Positions 23,099-35,740 of a stretch of 64,000 bases of DNA are shown here, piece by piece. The notes under the pieces were generated by a model. That model worked only from the letters and a program-made list of their open reading frames with translations. It was not told the origin of the DNA and made no database searches. Each line of letters begins with the position of its first letter. The first letter of the stretch is position 1. The position numbers and the translations under genes are program-made. Source of the DNA: Cryptomeria japonica (Eukaryota; Streptophyta; Pinopsida; Cupressales; Cupressaceae); the NCBI RefSeq assembly GCF_030272615.1, contig NC_081413.1, positions 338,426,802 to 338,490,801 on the forward strand. The letters are read 5' to 3'.

Positions 23099-24684
23099 CA
23101 AAAGGATAGAAGGGAAATAAAAATTTTAGAACAACATGGTGCAGGAGCACCTCATGAATAAGATGATAAGAGAAATAAAGGCTAAGGGTCACACATAGGA
23201 GTGTGACCTTTCAATCTATGTAATAGGGTAGTCTTATTTGTTTGATTTTTGTAATAAACCCCACCTTGTCACCCAATGACATGGATTTGGTAAGTTGATA
23301 AGCCACCATGGGCATATGGGCCTAGGGGTATTTAGTTGAGTATTTTATAGGTTTTAATATGTTGGAGATGTCTTAGGAAGGTTTAGGACATGTTGAAACA
23401 TACCTAGGTAGGCGGATTTAACATGTGTCAAAAGTTGCTCAACATGATAACTTTTGTTGACAACTTTTCATGATAACTTTTGGTTGCAAATACCAACTTC
23501 CTTCTAATGGTCACCCTAGTTAAAAAGGTGGTCTATAAGAATTGAGGAAGGTATAAAATGTCACTACCAATCATCATTTGAGGGAGAGGAAGACTTTGTA
23601 AACTTTTGGCATCATTGAAGTAATACAATTCTAAGAATTTCCTACAATTCTATTATTTTTCATAGTGTACGGTACTATACAGACATTTTGGGATTAGTAA
23701 ACTAGTGGGATGTGTTAGAGTGGCCAATAACCTTTCAGATTCATTAGGTCTAAGATCCTAATTCACCGAGACAAGGAAGTAACATGCAATTTTCTGGAAG
23801 TGGTCTAGATTTGATAGTTTTGCCTAGGGTTTTGCAAAGAAATGGCCTCATCTTGTTGATCCTTCATTGGTGGTTTATAGATTTGGAGGGGATGTAAGTA
23901 TGGCTAATTAATTTTAGGATTTTAAAGGCCTTTTCCAGGTTAGGACTAGTTGAAGGCGAGGGTTTGATGCATTAAGGTGGGCAACTCCATGCGGCCACCA
24001 TGCAAGTACAAGCAAACAAGTCTCACATCAGGGGTTAAAGGTCTGATCATGGCCTAAGACTTTGGAATTGGTGCATTTTCCATGTCCTAAGAGTTTTACC
24101 TAAGTTTGTTTGGTGAGTTAAGGTCTGTGTCTACACACTCCTTTGTAAAATAGGCCTAATTGGGGCTATAAGGTTTCCTAGCCAAGATAGGGTTTGGATC
24201 CTTTTATACCCAATCGGTCAGTACCCTTGGGATATGTTTTGCAACTCTCAAAAGGGTATCCAAATCTGAAATTTTTTTCTAAGTCCTTTGGAGAAATAAG
24301 TGTGAAAAAATGGTCTGGCAGGGCTACTAGGATTAGTAGGCCTTATTGCAGCAGTTACCCCAAACCGGTAGAGGGAACCTAAATTAATGATTGAAGGGGG
24401 TCTCCCTAGCCTAAGGGACTTCAAAAAAAACCTTGAATAGATATTGTTGCATTGGGGAAGATGCCAAACCATTGTTGGCCATAGGATCCTTAGGAGCCTC
24501 TTGAAGACCTTATGAGATGCTGAATGAAAGAGACCTTGTGAGGAAGTCTTTATGGAAGAAAGGGATGTGGGACTTGTCAAATGGATTTTCCTTGACCCCT
24601 TGTAGTGTTTTTTGATTTATAGGGTCCTTTGTGTGCTCTTGGATTAGGGGAACCTATCGTATACCTATACTGGGGCTCTGTATC
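23099..24684. other. Unidentified stretch between elements A and D
   Basis: 1.6 kb without a recognisable gene. A TATA-like tataaaatg is at 23552-23560 and is followed by a plausible transcribed stretch, so this may be an LTR or leader of an unrecognised element. The few short open frames show no family match that I can see. Confidence 0.4.
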
Positions 24685-24939
24685 ACTCCTGAGCCATATG
24701 TTGCTACTATGACAAAAGGACCTAACCAATTTGGTTCAAATTTTCCCTTCTTTTCTCAGTCTTGCTGATTTCTTGGATTCTCCCTTAAAAATATATCTCC
24801 AATTTGAAAAATGTGTTTCTTGACTTTGTGATTACAACTTCTCACCATTCTCTATTGATATGCCTTCAAATGATTTGTTGCATTTTAGCAACGTTCCTAA
24901 ATCAACTCAAGTTCTTGAAGTCTAGAGACTCATTGTTCT
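24685..24939 (-). pseudogene. Integrase C-terminal fragment of element D
   Basis: The minus-strand reading matches 56500-56745 of element E: the LINE-interrupted C-terminal part with the motif for THRVKPHxF-like and PNWLGPFVI-like sequence. It is separated from the rest of the integrase (from 32940) by the LINE. It ends by loss of homology near 24685. Confidence 0.75.
24922..24939. repeat. Target-site duplication of the LINE, left copy
   Basis: ctagagactcattgttct, identical to 32940-32957. An 18-bp direct repeat is typical of LINE target-primed insertion and not of LTR elements (4-6 bp). Confidence 0.9.
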
Positions 24940-25362
24940 GATTAATTAAGAATAACAGGTTTTCAAGAAGCGAAACCTTTTACATAGGAGATTAAGATAA
25001 GACAATAAAAATTCCAGAGGTTATAAACTGCTTTCAAAATGACTGGCAAAAAAGCCAGCAAACCAAAAGGACAGCTAAAGAAAAAAACAACAAAGAAACT
25101 AGGAAAGCACTACACAGCTATAGTCTTCAGAAGGTCCTCCACCTTTTTCACCAACTGGTCATAGGTGGACCCAACATCTTTGAGATCTTCTAGGTCCTTG
25201 TTAGGTTTCTTTTCTTTCTTTTTGCCTCTGGTTCTAGTTCTGGGTCCTTGAGCATCTCCCGTGCCTTCAGTGTCAAGGTCAATATCTAGGCTCCTTCTCC
25301 TCGTCCAATTTTATGATGAGAATATTAGTGTTGCTAGCAAAAATCTTCAGGATTCTTAAACT

Positions 25363-26820
25363 CTATTATACAATACTCTTGAGGCAATCCTCAATTTTGC
25401 TGACTTTACTGGTAGTGCCCGAAATAGTTTGATCACTAGCGTCAGCAAGATTTTTCCTTTCTAGCAGGTCTTTCTCTATTTCCTCAAATCTGGGGTTGAA
25501 GGAATCTCTTATGTTTTCAGCTTTTGCAATGGTATTTTTCAGGTCCTCAATGTAATCAACCATAGTCTTCCCTTCCCCAGAGTTGACGGTTTCCAGAATC
25601 TAAATTCTGTGGCTGAGTTTTTTGTTGTCATCCATAGTTTTCTTGTAACCAATTATTAGCCACTCTATAGTGTCCATGAAACCTTGCATACCCTCTAGAG
25701 GAGGGTTAGGGGGAGGATCAACCTTACCGGGGATTTTCTATTCCTTTTTTGGAGCGACCCGAACAGTAGCTATGTCTTCAACCCTAAGAGCCTCACCAGT
25801 GGTCACTTGCTCCAGGTTCTGTTCAGCTTCTGAGGTCCTTTCCTACTTATAAACCTCCAGCTCCTTCACATTCTCCTCCTTCCTCTTATGCTTGTTTCTA
25901 GACTGAGTGTGAGCTTTAGTTTTCTTTCTCAGAGAACCCTGATGTTTCTCCTTCTCTGAGTCTTCAGAGACCTCCTCCTATGAGGAAGAGCTACTTTAGA
26001 GGATTCTGCCTTTAGGTATTTTGCCCTTAGAAGAAGAAGGTCTTGTTTTCATATATTTCCTCTTCTTACCAGTTTCAAAATCTGAAACATCCAAGCTCTC
26101 CTCAGAATCACTCAATGGGTCGCTATCAAAATCCTCATCCACTGAAAAGATAGAGTCAGACCCATCATCCTCAGACTCTATAAAGGGTTACGGGTGGGCT
26201 ATTTGATTGGCCTTGAGATGGTCATAAATGAGAACCATTAAGCCTTGATGCATGGCAGTGTCCCCCATGGGGTTCCCTTTGTAGGCCTTAATAGTGGCAT
26301 TCATCGAGCATAACAGAAAATAAGGAAAATTAACCTTCTCATCATGCCTAAAATGATTCAGCAAGACTAAATGGTAGCTATAAACTTTGGTAAACCTACC
26401 ATCTAATGTAATGTAGCACATTAAAACAAAGAGGACCTCCTGCCAAGGTTTAACAAAAGCCCTAGGGGGATAGTAAGTTTTACTTAACTTCACCAGGCAT
26501 TTTTTCTCCTTCTTGGTTTCTGGATATCTGTCAATGGCCTCCTTACTAACTTTTTTGTCTCTATAGAAGTTTCATCCTTCCCTTCTGAGGCCCGTGGCTT
26601 GGGCAATAAGGTCTTCATCAATTTCAATAGTCTGGTCTCCTATTTTCAGCATACCCTTTCTCTATTTTTTGCAGAAAAAATTGGTAACCGTGCCATCCCA
26701 TCCGTGGAGTCCCTCCATGAATTTTGAAAAACCACCCTTCTGTAGGATGCTCTAGACCGCCTCCTTCTATTTCCATTCCTTGCAGCTACTAGGTTCGTAT
26801 CATCGTCTGTTACCGCCCAT
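25363..26820 (-). pseudogene. Third ORF of the LINE: unknown accessory protein
   Basis: Starts ATG at 26820 (MGGNRR) and lies downstream of RNase H but inside the target duplication. Readable parts: GLHGWDGTVTNFF, MLKIGDQTIEIDEDLIAQAT (~26640), YYPPRAFVKPWQEVLFVLM, FTKVYSYHLVLLNHFRHDEK, VNFPYFLLCSM (26188-26493), an acidic Ser/Asp-rich linker (26000-26190), a Lys/Arg-rich basic stretch (~25870-26050), a Pro-rich stretch (~25720), and a C-terminal coiled coil (25366-25563). Several TAG stops. It resembles in layout the ORFs of A and H. It could have been acquired by 3' transduction from another element. Function unknown. Confidence 0.65.
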
Positions 26821-26984
26821 ATTTTCGCTATTCAGAGCCGAGTTTTGAAACTTGCAGAGAGTTTTAGCCAGAAAGTTTATCAGAACTATCAATTTAACCC
26901 AGAAAGCATGGGAAGTGATGGAATACGTATTATAATAAATGAGGTTGACATTATTATAATAACTCAAAGTACTCCATTTAGTCC

Positions 26985-29900
26985 TTTTCATTATTATTTT
27001 GTCCATCAAAAATCTTTGGAGTGCTTCTATATCGGTCCTTAAAAATGATTAGTCTAACATTCTCAAGGAGTCCTTGTTCTCCCATCCACATAATCATTTC
27101 ATCTTTATTAACCACCGTGTTGGCAACCCAGTCAGCAGAGCCATTGGCCTCACGCTAGATATGTGATATGTAAATTTTTTCAAAAGTGTTGATAAGGTCT
27201 CTAGTAGCTTTAATGATATTGTTGATCGACCATGATGGCTTTGAGGTCCCATTGAGACATTTTATATGTTGTTTGAATCCCCTTCAATCCATATGTCATT
27301 GCTTCTACTTTATGGTTTGTTTGGCTCCCTATTGGGACAACAACCATTTCCTTGCAAATACCATTATCATCTCTAAGAATAGCTCCACAACCCGTAGGGC
27401 CCGGGTTACCTTTTGCAGCACCCTCAAAATTGACTTTGAACTAGCCATGAGGGGGGGTTTGCCACCTAGCTTCAAGTCTTTTATTTTGATTAGGTTCAGA
27501 ACTACCAGCAATCTTAAAATTCCAGGAGCTTAAAATTTTAGATTCCAGGGGGTTGGTTGAGAAACAGGGACCCTCAATGATCCCAATATTCTCCACAAAT
27601 GCCCATTGTATTTTCTAGAACATAATATCCCAATTGAGGGATAAGTCCCTGAAGATACAATTACTTCTTTCTTTCCATAATCCCCACAAGATGTGAGGAA
27701 GAGATAGCTACCACAAAGATCTCAAAAAGGAGTTAGTACAATGAAAATTCCAGGAGGAGAATAGTTCACTGATAGTGTTAGGAAACACCCAATCAATGCT
27801 AAACTTGTAAGAAATATTTCCCAAACAGAGGTAGAATAGGAACAGTGGATGGCCAAGTGGTCCACAGACTCTTCCTCCTGAAGACACAAAGCACACCTAT
27901 TAGGGAAGGAAAAACCTTTGCCCTTGAGGTTATCTAGGGTCAAGATCTTATTTTGAAGGATGGTCCAATAGAAAAAAATGATTTTGGGGGTCAGGCCCTT
28001 AATCCAGGCTTTAAACCAGAAAGGATTAGCATGAGGGGTGGGGGAAAGGACACCATACATTGAGGAAACAGTTATAATTCCTTTGGGTTCATGTTTCCAA
28101 ATAAGGGAGTCTTCCTCTTTATTCAACCAGACCGAAGATAGATGGATCTTGAGCTTAGTAAGGCTAGGGTGGATACTTTCAATGTTCTGCCATTTATTGC
28201 CAGACCAATACTTTGCAACTAAAGAGCCGAAAATTCTAATACAGGAGGGAGCATTAGGGGCCCATTCATTGATTTCAGTCAAGGGTTTATCAAAAAGCCA
28301 GGGGTCCTTCCAGAATTTAACTTTCCTATCATTTCCTACTTTCCAAATCAAACCTTTAGCAATGATTTCTTTTTACTTAGAGGCATGATTCCATATATGG
28401 GATCCATTAATACTGAATTCTGAATTGATAAAAGAAGAAAGAGAGGAGGAAAGAAGAGAGTACTTACTTTGCCAGATTTTACACCATTCAGTGTTTGAAT
28501 GGAACATTCTCTAGACTTGTTTGGATAGGAAAGCTTCATTTAAGGTTCAGATTCTCCTTAGGCCCAGACCTCCTTTACTTTTCAGTCTACAAACCTGGTC
28601 CCAAGCCACCAGAGACATTCTTTTCTTGTCCTCAACCCCAGACCATAGGAATTTTCTTTGAATTTTCTCAATTGCATCAGCATACTTAAGTGGAATTCTA
28701 AAAGGACTTAGGGCATAAATTGGTATACTTTGAAGAGTAGCTTTTAGTAGTTGGAGCTTTCCAGCCTGACTTAAAAGGGCTCCTTTCCAACTAGCTAGTT
28801 TTTTATGAAATTTATCCACTAGAGAGCTCCAAAAAGGATCAAGAGGTGCAATGCCCATGGGGAGACCAAGATAAGTCACAAGAAGATCAGCAATCCTACA
28901 ATCTAGGATTCTGTTGATTCTTTGTTGTCTTGTCTCAGGAGTATTGATGAAAAAAGCTTCGCTTTTAACCCAATTAATAAGCTTACCAGAAGCTGAGGCA
29001 AACTTACAAAGAGTACTTTTCAAGATTTTAGCTTCAGAGATACTAGATTCTCCCATGATAATAGTATCATCAACAAACTGTTGGTGGGAGAAAATGAGGT
29101 TAGCAGAAGAAGGTTGGAGTCCCTTAAAGGAGCCTTGCATAACCATATTTTCCATTGACCTTCCAAAACATTCTGCCATAATGATGAAGAGGATGGGGTA
29201 AATGGGATCCACTTGCCTTAGTCCTCTAGAAGCTTGGAAAAAGGGGGATGGGGAACCATTGACAAGAACAACAAAAGAGGCAGAGGTGATAAGCTAGCTG
29301 AAGAGGTCAATAACTCTAGTGGAGAAACCAAAAGCCATAAGAACCTTCACAAGAAAAGGCTAGTCAACCCTATCATAGGCTTTGGAGAGATCAATCTTGA
29401 GGATGAGACCCTACTTCTTAGCTCTAATAAGAGAATGAATGTTCTCATGGACAGTTATAATAGAGTCAAGAATTTTTCTTTCAGGGACAAAACTATTTTG
29501 CTGGTGATTAATCAAAGAAGGAAGGACAGACATAATTCTGGTAGTAAGAACCTTGGAGATAATCTTATAAAAGAATTGCAAAGATTGATAGGTCTAAACT
29601 TGTCCATAGAGTCTGCACCTTGGATTTTGGGGATGAGAGAAATGAAAGTACCATTGATTTCTTTCAAAAGTTTTCTAGCCCCAAAAAATTCCTTAACCCC
29701 ATTGGAGACATCTTTCCTCACAATGTCCCAGAAATCTTGGAAAAAGAACATGGGGAAACCATCTGGGCTAGGTGCTTTGTTACCATCAAAAGAAAAAACA
29801 ACATTTTTTATTTCCAAGATCAAAAGAATGGAAGAGAGGAAGACGTTCATTTGATCATCAATGAGACAGGGGATGTTATGAAGGAAAGAATTTTGAGCTT

Positions 29901-31143
29901 TAGCATCCAATCTGTGATCCCTCTTGAGCAGTTCTGAGAAATACCTTTTAGCTTCGTTCCTTATTTCTTCCTCCTTGACCAACTCCCCATTATCCACCAT
30001 TAGGTTGGTTATCCTATTAGCTACTTTATGCTTGATTGTCGACATATGAAAGAATTTGGTATTCCTATCTCCTTCCTTCAGCCAAATGCATCTTGATCTC
30101 TGCTTCTAGAAAGTTTCCTCTTTAGCAATGATATCGTGGTATTTTTTGAGAGTCTCATTTTCATTAGCAATGGACACAGTACTGAAACAATCCTTTTGAA
30201 TTTGGGCCTGTATTTTTTTAAGGTCTTCCTGGACTTTACCTTTAGCCTCAAAGATATTCCCAAAGCTAGATTTATTCCAGAGTCTTATGTTATCCTTTAC
30301 ACTTTTAAGCTTCTTAACAACTCTATACATAGCACTTCCCTCAACTTGGATACTCCACCATTTCTGAATATTACTTTTGATATCTGGGTGAAGGGTCCAC
30401 ATTTTTTCAAATCTAAAGGGGAAGTGTCTCCTTCTATTAATTGAGTCAACAATGAAGGTGATAGGAAAGTGATCTGACCCAACCCGAATGTGGGCTGATA
30501 GAGAATAGAAATAATGACTGTACCAGTCATCAGAGATGAGAGTCCTGTCAAGACAAACTTGGATAAGATCATTAACAGTTCTCCTGTTAGTCCAAGTGTA
30601 ATTGCATCCCTATATTTCCACATCATTGAGAGCCTGAGTATTAATGAAGTCCATAAGGGCCAACCTAGTTTCCAGCTGAGAGAGGCTTCCTCCAAATTTT
30701 TCCTCCTCTCTCAAAGGAGTATTGAAGTCTCCCATGACCAGCCAGCTAAGATTTCTAAAGTTGTCCCTAGCTTCTATAAGTTTTTTCCAAAAGGAATTTC
30801 TAGCCTTCAAAGTATTGGGAGCATAAATGTTAGTGAGAACCCATGAAGTACAATCTTTTAAATGCTCAAATTTGATACAAGAGAAATTATTTTCTTGAAT
30901 AATAACATGGCCTTTGATAGTATTAAGGTTCAAGATGGTAGTTATGCCTCCTGAAGCACCTTCCAAACTACCACCATCAACATTACCATTATTGAAAAAC
31001 TTCAAAGATTAAACTTTTTCTCTACTCATTTTGGTTTCTTGAATTAGAAAAACATTAGGTTTACTGTCCCTTATCATATTCCTAATGATGTCATGTTTAT
31101 GAGGATTATTGAGTCCCCTAATATTCCAAGAGATAATCTTCAT
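26985..31143 (-). pseudogene. LINE ORF2: endonuclease, reverse transcriptase, RNase H
   Basis: Start ATG at 31143 (MKIISWNIRGLNNPHKHD). APE-type endonuclease ~31143-30430: LIQETKMS, WLVMGDFN, and VGSDHFPITF (the SDH motif). RT ~29970-28550: FDGNKAPSPDGFPM, LILKIDLSKAYDRVDW, and the active site QQFVDDTII near 29068. Zinc-binding zf-RVT domain 28351-27830 with CALC...DHLAIHC. RNase H ~27520-27040: FKVNFEGAAKGNPGPTGCGA, where the first catalytic residue is Glu instead of Asp. It nicks the target and primes cDNA from the nick. Broken by several stops (TAG near 30604 and 30110) and frameshifts near 29600 and 29215. Confidence 0.9.
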
Positions 31144-32907
31144 AGTTACTTACTGATTCCTAACTCCTTAAGGGTCTTCTGGGTCCCATCTGCAATGTTC
31201 TTACTGGCCTCCTTGTCTCTAACTTTATGGTTAGAGGGTCGACCTGGGGAAGAGGAGATATACCCAACATCAACTTGAGCTATTATGTTGGATTTCCTTA
31301 GATGAGAAGCTGAGGGAGTGGTTCCTTTCTTGTTCCTGTATTTTGGTATTTTCCACTCAGCATCTATCTCAGGAGTTTCTTTCAGGTTACTGAGGATTTT
31401 GGAAATTTCTTCTTTGTTACCCTAGCTAGGGATTCTGGAAGCATTTAAATCACTGTTTACTATTTTTGAGCTCTGGTCTGAGTCCAAAAGGTTCATACCC
31501 ATTATTGCACATTTTTGGGCTTCTTATATTTCAGAACTTGTCATGAGCAGTGAAGAGTCAGTCTTTTCTTCTTGGGAGCCAGGGATCTCCCCTTCCTCAG
31601 GTTGGTCATCTTTCTCTTGTAGTTCCTTTCCCGTATAAGTGTTAGCTACCACTTCAGCTATGTCATTTAAATATTCAGTCTGATCTTTCAGTTCCTATGT
31701 TCAAGTTGTAACCAAGGTGTTGACTTTGGTTGACTCATTTCTCAATACTTCCTGGGTTGAAGGGCTAGAGATAGAAGTTGAGGACACTTCCCTATTCTCC
31801 CCCAATGGATCAAAGTGATTATAGTCTGCTTCCTTGTTCTCTGAGTTTTTAACTTTCCATACCATTTTTTCTAGAACCTTTTGATTTTCAATCTAGGGTT
31901 TAGACTGCTTGGATTCTACCTTCGGCTTGGTTGGACAGGATTTTGCCCAGTGACCTACTTTTTTATAATAGAAGCAGGCAAAGGGGATAGATTCATATTC
32001 AATTTGTTGTTTCCATGTTCCCAAATTTGACACTAGATCTATTTGTTCCACCATATCTACATCATGGGCTATCCCTACACAAAACCTAGCATGAGTGAGT
32101 CTCCTTTTTGAAGCTGTGATTGGGTCTATAAAGAGGAGTTCACCAAAGGAGTTTGCAATTCTTGAGAAGATTTCTACCCAATATTCAAGAGGCAAACCTA
32201 GTAGCTTTACCCATACTAGGACTTGTGCCAAAAGAGAGTTATTCATGTTCAAATTCGAATGCCATTTTCGAAGAACCAAAGCTGTCTTTCCTACCATCCA
32301 GGGAGTCCCACATAGAATCCTTAATTTATCTTCTTCACATGAAAAAGTAAAAGACAAGAGGCCTTTAGGTAAAGCTGAGATTTCAACATTACCCTTTAGG
32401 GCCCATTTTTCATTTGACATAAGCCCTAAGAACTTTGATATTAGGACATGAACCCATAAATTTGCCTACCAAGGAATTCAACATACTATTTATATTATGA
32501 TCCAGAACCAGATTAGGAATAGAGATAGAAAACTTTCCACCAGAAGGATCAAAAATATTCTTGATAGGACGTAAAGAGGATTTACTAGATGGTTTAGTTC
32601 CAAAAAGGGAAGACCACTTTTTTGTTTCTTTAATGCTCTCCAAGGACTCATCATGCGGGATGGGCCCCCCACTGGACCCTTCTCTAAAAAGCCCAGAGGA
32701 ACCCTCTTTCTTCTTTGGCAAAGTACCACTAGTCTGCGAAATATCAACAGCCTCTAAAATGTCCAGAGGCTTATCCTTCTCTCCTATGGGGCCAGCTACA
32801 TTATTCTAGCCACTCCCACCATTAGAACCAGAGTTCCCGCCTTGCACAAAATTTGAATTTTGAATTCTCCCATTGCTGCTTCCTACTCCTCCTAGCTCTC
32901 CTGTCAT
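31144..32907 (-). pseudogene. LINE ORF1: DUF4283 and zinc-knuckle RNA-binding protein
   Basis: Start ATG at 32907 (MTGELGGVGSSNGR). A Gly/Ser-rich N-terminus is followed by the DUF4283 region (~32410-32100; CEEDKLRILCGTPWMVGK, LVLRKWHSNLN, VWVKLLGLPLEYW). The zinc knuckle near 31970 reads CFYYKKVGHWAKSC; the second Cys of the family pattern is Tyr, so it probably could not bind zinc. The acidic C-terminal tail to ~31144 contains QEKDDQPEEGEIPGSQEE. Breaks: TAG at 31893 and 32807 and a frame change at ~32410. It packages LINE RNA in the family. Confidence 0.85.
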
Positions 32908-32939
32908 CTTTCACAAGTTGATTAATCAATTCCTACATC

Positions 32940-32957
32940 CTAGAGACTCATTGTTCT
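32940..32957. repeat. Target-site duplication of the LINE, right copy
   Basis: ctagagactcattgttct, identical to 24922-24939, and continuous with the D integrase on its right. Confidence 0.9.
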
Positions 32958-33900
32958 TCTTCTAGTATAAGACCTTTTAAGGAAACTCATAGAGAAAGTA
33001 TATCTACTTCTACTAGTAATATGGCTTCTAATCCATGGACTAAGAAATATGGAGTTACCTCCATTGGTGTGGAAATGCTGATTTGGTATGCCCAAAGAGT
33101 AGGATTTAGCTGAATGTGCCAGTCTTTACCAGCTTCATTGAATGTTTTCTTTAGGATTTTCAAGATTGTTTTATTTGATGCCTCAGTTTGACCATTTTCT
33201 TGTGGATAATATGGTTTAGAAAACCTATGTTGGATATGGAATCTCTCACATAATTCCTTCACATCTTAATTCTTAAATGGTCATACATTATCCATGATAA
33301 TGGTCATAGGGACTCCATAGCGATAGATTATATAATTCAAGATGAATGATGATATTTGTTTTCCTATCACTTTTGTCAAAGGTACTGCTTCAATCCATTT
33401 AGTGAAATACTTAGTAGCAATAAGAATAAACTTGTGTTCATTAGAGGATGAAGGGTTTATCTTACCTACCAAATCAAGACCTCATTGGGAAAATGACCAT
33501 GATCCTACCATAGGATGAAATTCTTGTGCTGATGCATGGATGAGATTCCTATGGATCTGGCATTGTTTGCATTTATTGGCATATATAAATGAATCTCTCT
33601 CCATAGTAGGCTAATAGTAACCCAAACGAATAAGTTTCTTAGCTAGCATTAATCCACTTGAATGTGTGCCACAAATACCTATGTGAAATGTGTTAAGAAC
33701 TTTCTCAGATTCTTCTTGTTCGAGACATCTCAATAAAGTGCTATCTATACCTCGCCTATATAAGGTATCAGTATTAATAGTATAGAAGGATGACTGATGA
33801 ATAAAATTTCTTTTGTAATTGTGGGATAGGTTAGGAGGAAGGATATTCTCTTTTAAGTATTGATAAGTTTGGTCATATAAGGATTAATCAGTTCCAGATA
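32958..33900 (-). pseudogene. Integrase of element D
   Basis: The HHCC zinc domain lies near 33690-33570 (HIGICGTHSSGL, then KCKQCQ). Core: GLDLVGKINPSS, KYFTKWIEAVPL, TIIMDNV (second catalytic Asp), and QTEASNKTIL (catalytic Glu, ~33185). The open parts are 33472-33281 and 33262-32987. Breaks: a TGA at ~33480 and a TAA near 33267. It continues into 24939-24685 beyond the LINE. Its best relative here is the integrase of E at 55625-56830. Confidence 0.85.
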
Positions 33901-34400
33901 TATGGCAAATCAGGTGCGTATTTTAGGATTCAATGGTAGGATTCAAGATATCTTCCACCAGGAATTCATAACATTGTTGATTCTCCTGATTCTACAAAAG
34001 AGATGCTATTGTAGCCATTGCATCTTCTGCTTTATTCTCATTTATTGGGATCTGAGTGAATGATATTTCTTCAAAATGTTATTTAAACTCTTCTACCAAC
34101 TATTTGTAAGGTATGAGCTTGTCATCTTTAGTTTGATAATCATCATTCATTTGCTTGATTGTAAGTTGTGAATCACCATAAACATGTAATTCTTTAATGT
34201 TTCATTCAATAGCCATTTTGAGCCCAATAGTCAATGCTTCATATTATTCAGTATTGTTTGTGCATGGAAACCACAGTCTATATGATTTTGGAATTGTGTG
34301 TCCCTAAGGAGTGATAAACAAAATTCCAGCGCCTGATCCATATTGTGTATAGGAACCATCCAGGTACAACTCCCAAAACTTTGTGCTTATTGTCAGAATG
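33901..34400 (-). pseudogene. Archaeal-type RNase H (aRNH) of element D
   Basis: Begins FWELYLDGSYTQYGSGAGIL (~34390-34320) with the first catalytic Asp, and continues in broken frames with the Glu region near 34240 (AEYEAL-like, disrupted) and a GDSQLI-like stretch near 34170. It lies after RT and the native RNase H and before integrase, the usual Tat order. Confidence 0.75.
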
Positions 34401-35740
34401 TCTGCATCAGGAAATTCAATGTGCAATGGTGTATCATCTTGTAAGGGTGCTTCAGCTAATTGATCAACAATGACTTGTCCTTTGATATCTTTTAGATCAA
34501 CATATTCTATATCAAACTCACTTAGTACCATAACCCATTTTGCCAGTCTTCCTATCAAAGTTGACTTGTTCAGAAAATACTTTATTGGATGTATTTTTGC
34601 AATCAGTTTAATAGAATGAGTCAATATATAATGTCGCGGTTTCTGAGTTGTGAATACAACTACTAGGCATGTATTCTCAACTGATGTATAGTTTAATTCA
34701 TATCCTACAAGTTTTCTACTGATGTAATACATTATTCTTTCTTTACCTTCTCCACCATGTTGTGCTAAAAGAGTTCCTAGTGATACATTTGTTGCTGAGA
34801 TGTAAAGTAACAATGGTTTCCCTTTGATTGGTGAGACAAGTATTGGAGGATTCATCAAATATTCTTTGATTTTCATAAAATATTCTTCGCACTTCTGATC
34901 CCATTTAAATGGATCATTCTTATGTAAAACACGAGTAAATGGATGACAGATATTTGCTAATTGAGAGACATATCTTCTAATTGATTGCAATCTCCCTTGT
35001 AGAGAATGCAATTGAATTATGTTTCTAGGCGACTCCATTTCCATGATAGCTTTGACCTTTTCTGGATCTACTTCAATTACATGAGCTGATATAATGTACC
35101 CAAGAACTTTTCCAGAGGTTACTCCAAATACACATTTCTTTGGATTCAATCTTAACTGATATTGTTCAAGTTTGTCAAAGATCTTTCCCAAGATGTTCAA
35201 ATGTTCTTTCCTTGTACGAGATTTTGCAAGTATATTATCTACGCAATCTTCCATAAATGTATGCATCTTATCATGGAAAATTGTTGTCATGGCTCTTTGA
35301 TTTGTTGCTCCTGCATGCTTAAGCCCAAATGGCATAACATTCTAGAAGTAAGCACTCCATGCATAGGTGAATGTTGTTTTTTCTTGATCTTTAGGGGAAA
35401 TTCTTATTTGATTGCACCCCGAGAATCCATCCATTAATGAAAACATCTCATGTCCTATTGATAAGTCTACAATTATATCAATGTTGGGTAGTGGAAATCA
35501 TCTTTGGGACATGCCTTGTTCAAATCTCTAAAATCGGTGCAGACTCTTATGCTTTTATCTGGCTTTAACACTAGCACAATGCTTGAAACCCATTCTGTAT
35601 AGGCAATAGGTCTTATGAAACCCACATCCAATAGTTTCTTTAGCTCATCTTTTATAAGGAGAGCGATGTGTGGATGCATCTTCCTTAGGTTTTGTTTATC
35701 TGGTTTTTCTTTTAGATCCACATTGAGATGATGCATGATA
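34401..35740 (-). pseudogene. Reverse transcriptase and degenerate RNase H of element D
   Basis: RT: VGFIRPIAYTEWVSSIVLVL (35640), RVCTDFRDLNKACPKDDF (35540), MPFGLKHAGATNQRAMT (35335) and the active-site region EDCVDNILAKS near 35240. The usual YVDD is CVDN, so the second catalytic Asp is lost. Connection and RNase H: GRLQSIRRYVSQLANICHPF, FKWDQKCEEYFMKIKEYL, LLLYISATNVSLGTLLAQ (no catalytic Asp, as expected of Tat) and SVENTCLVVVFTTQKPRHYI. The longest open part is 35335-34304; a TAG and frameshift separate it from 35736-35473. Confidence 0.88.

Larger units (their letters stand above)
24940..32939 (-). mobile_element. Full-length L1-type plant LINE
   Basis: 8.0 kb bounded by a perfect 18-bp target duplication, inserted into the integrase of D. 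On the minus strand: ORF1 (DUF4283 and zinc knuckle), ORF2 (endonuclease, RT, zinc-binding, RNase H), then a 2-kb tail with a third ORF. The 3' end at 24940 has no poly(A)/poly(T) run, which is unusual. All ORFs contain stops, mostly TAG. Confidence 0.9.

Noticed and set aside
23548-23700. Host gene promoter
   Set aside because: Only a TATA-like sequence with no following gene.
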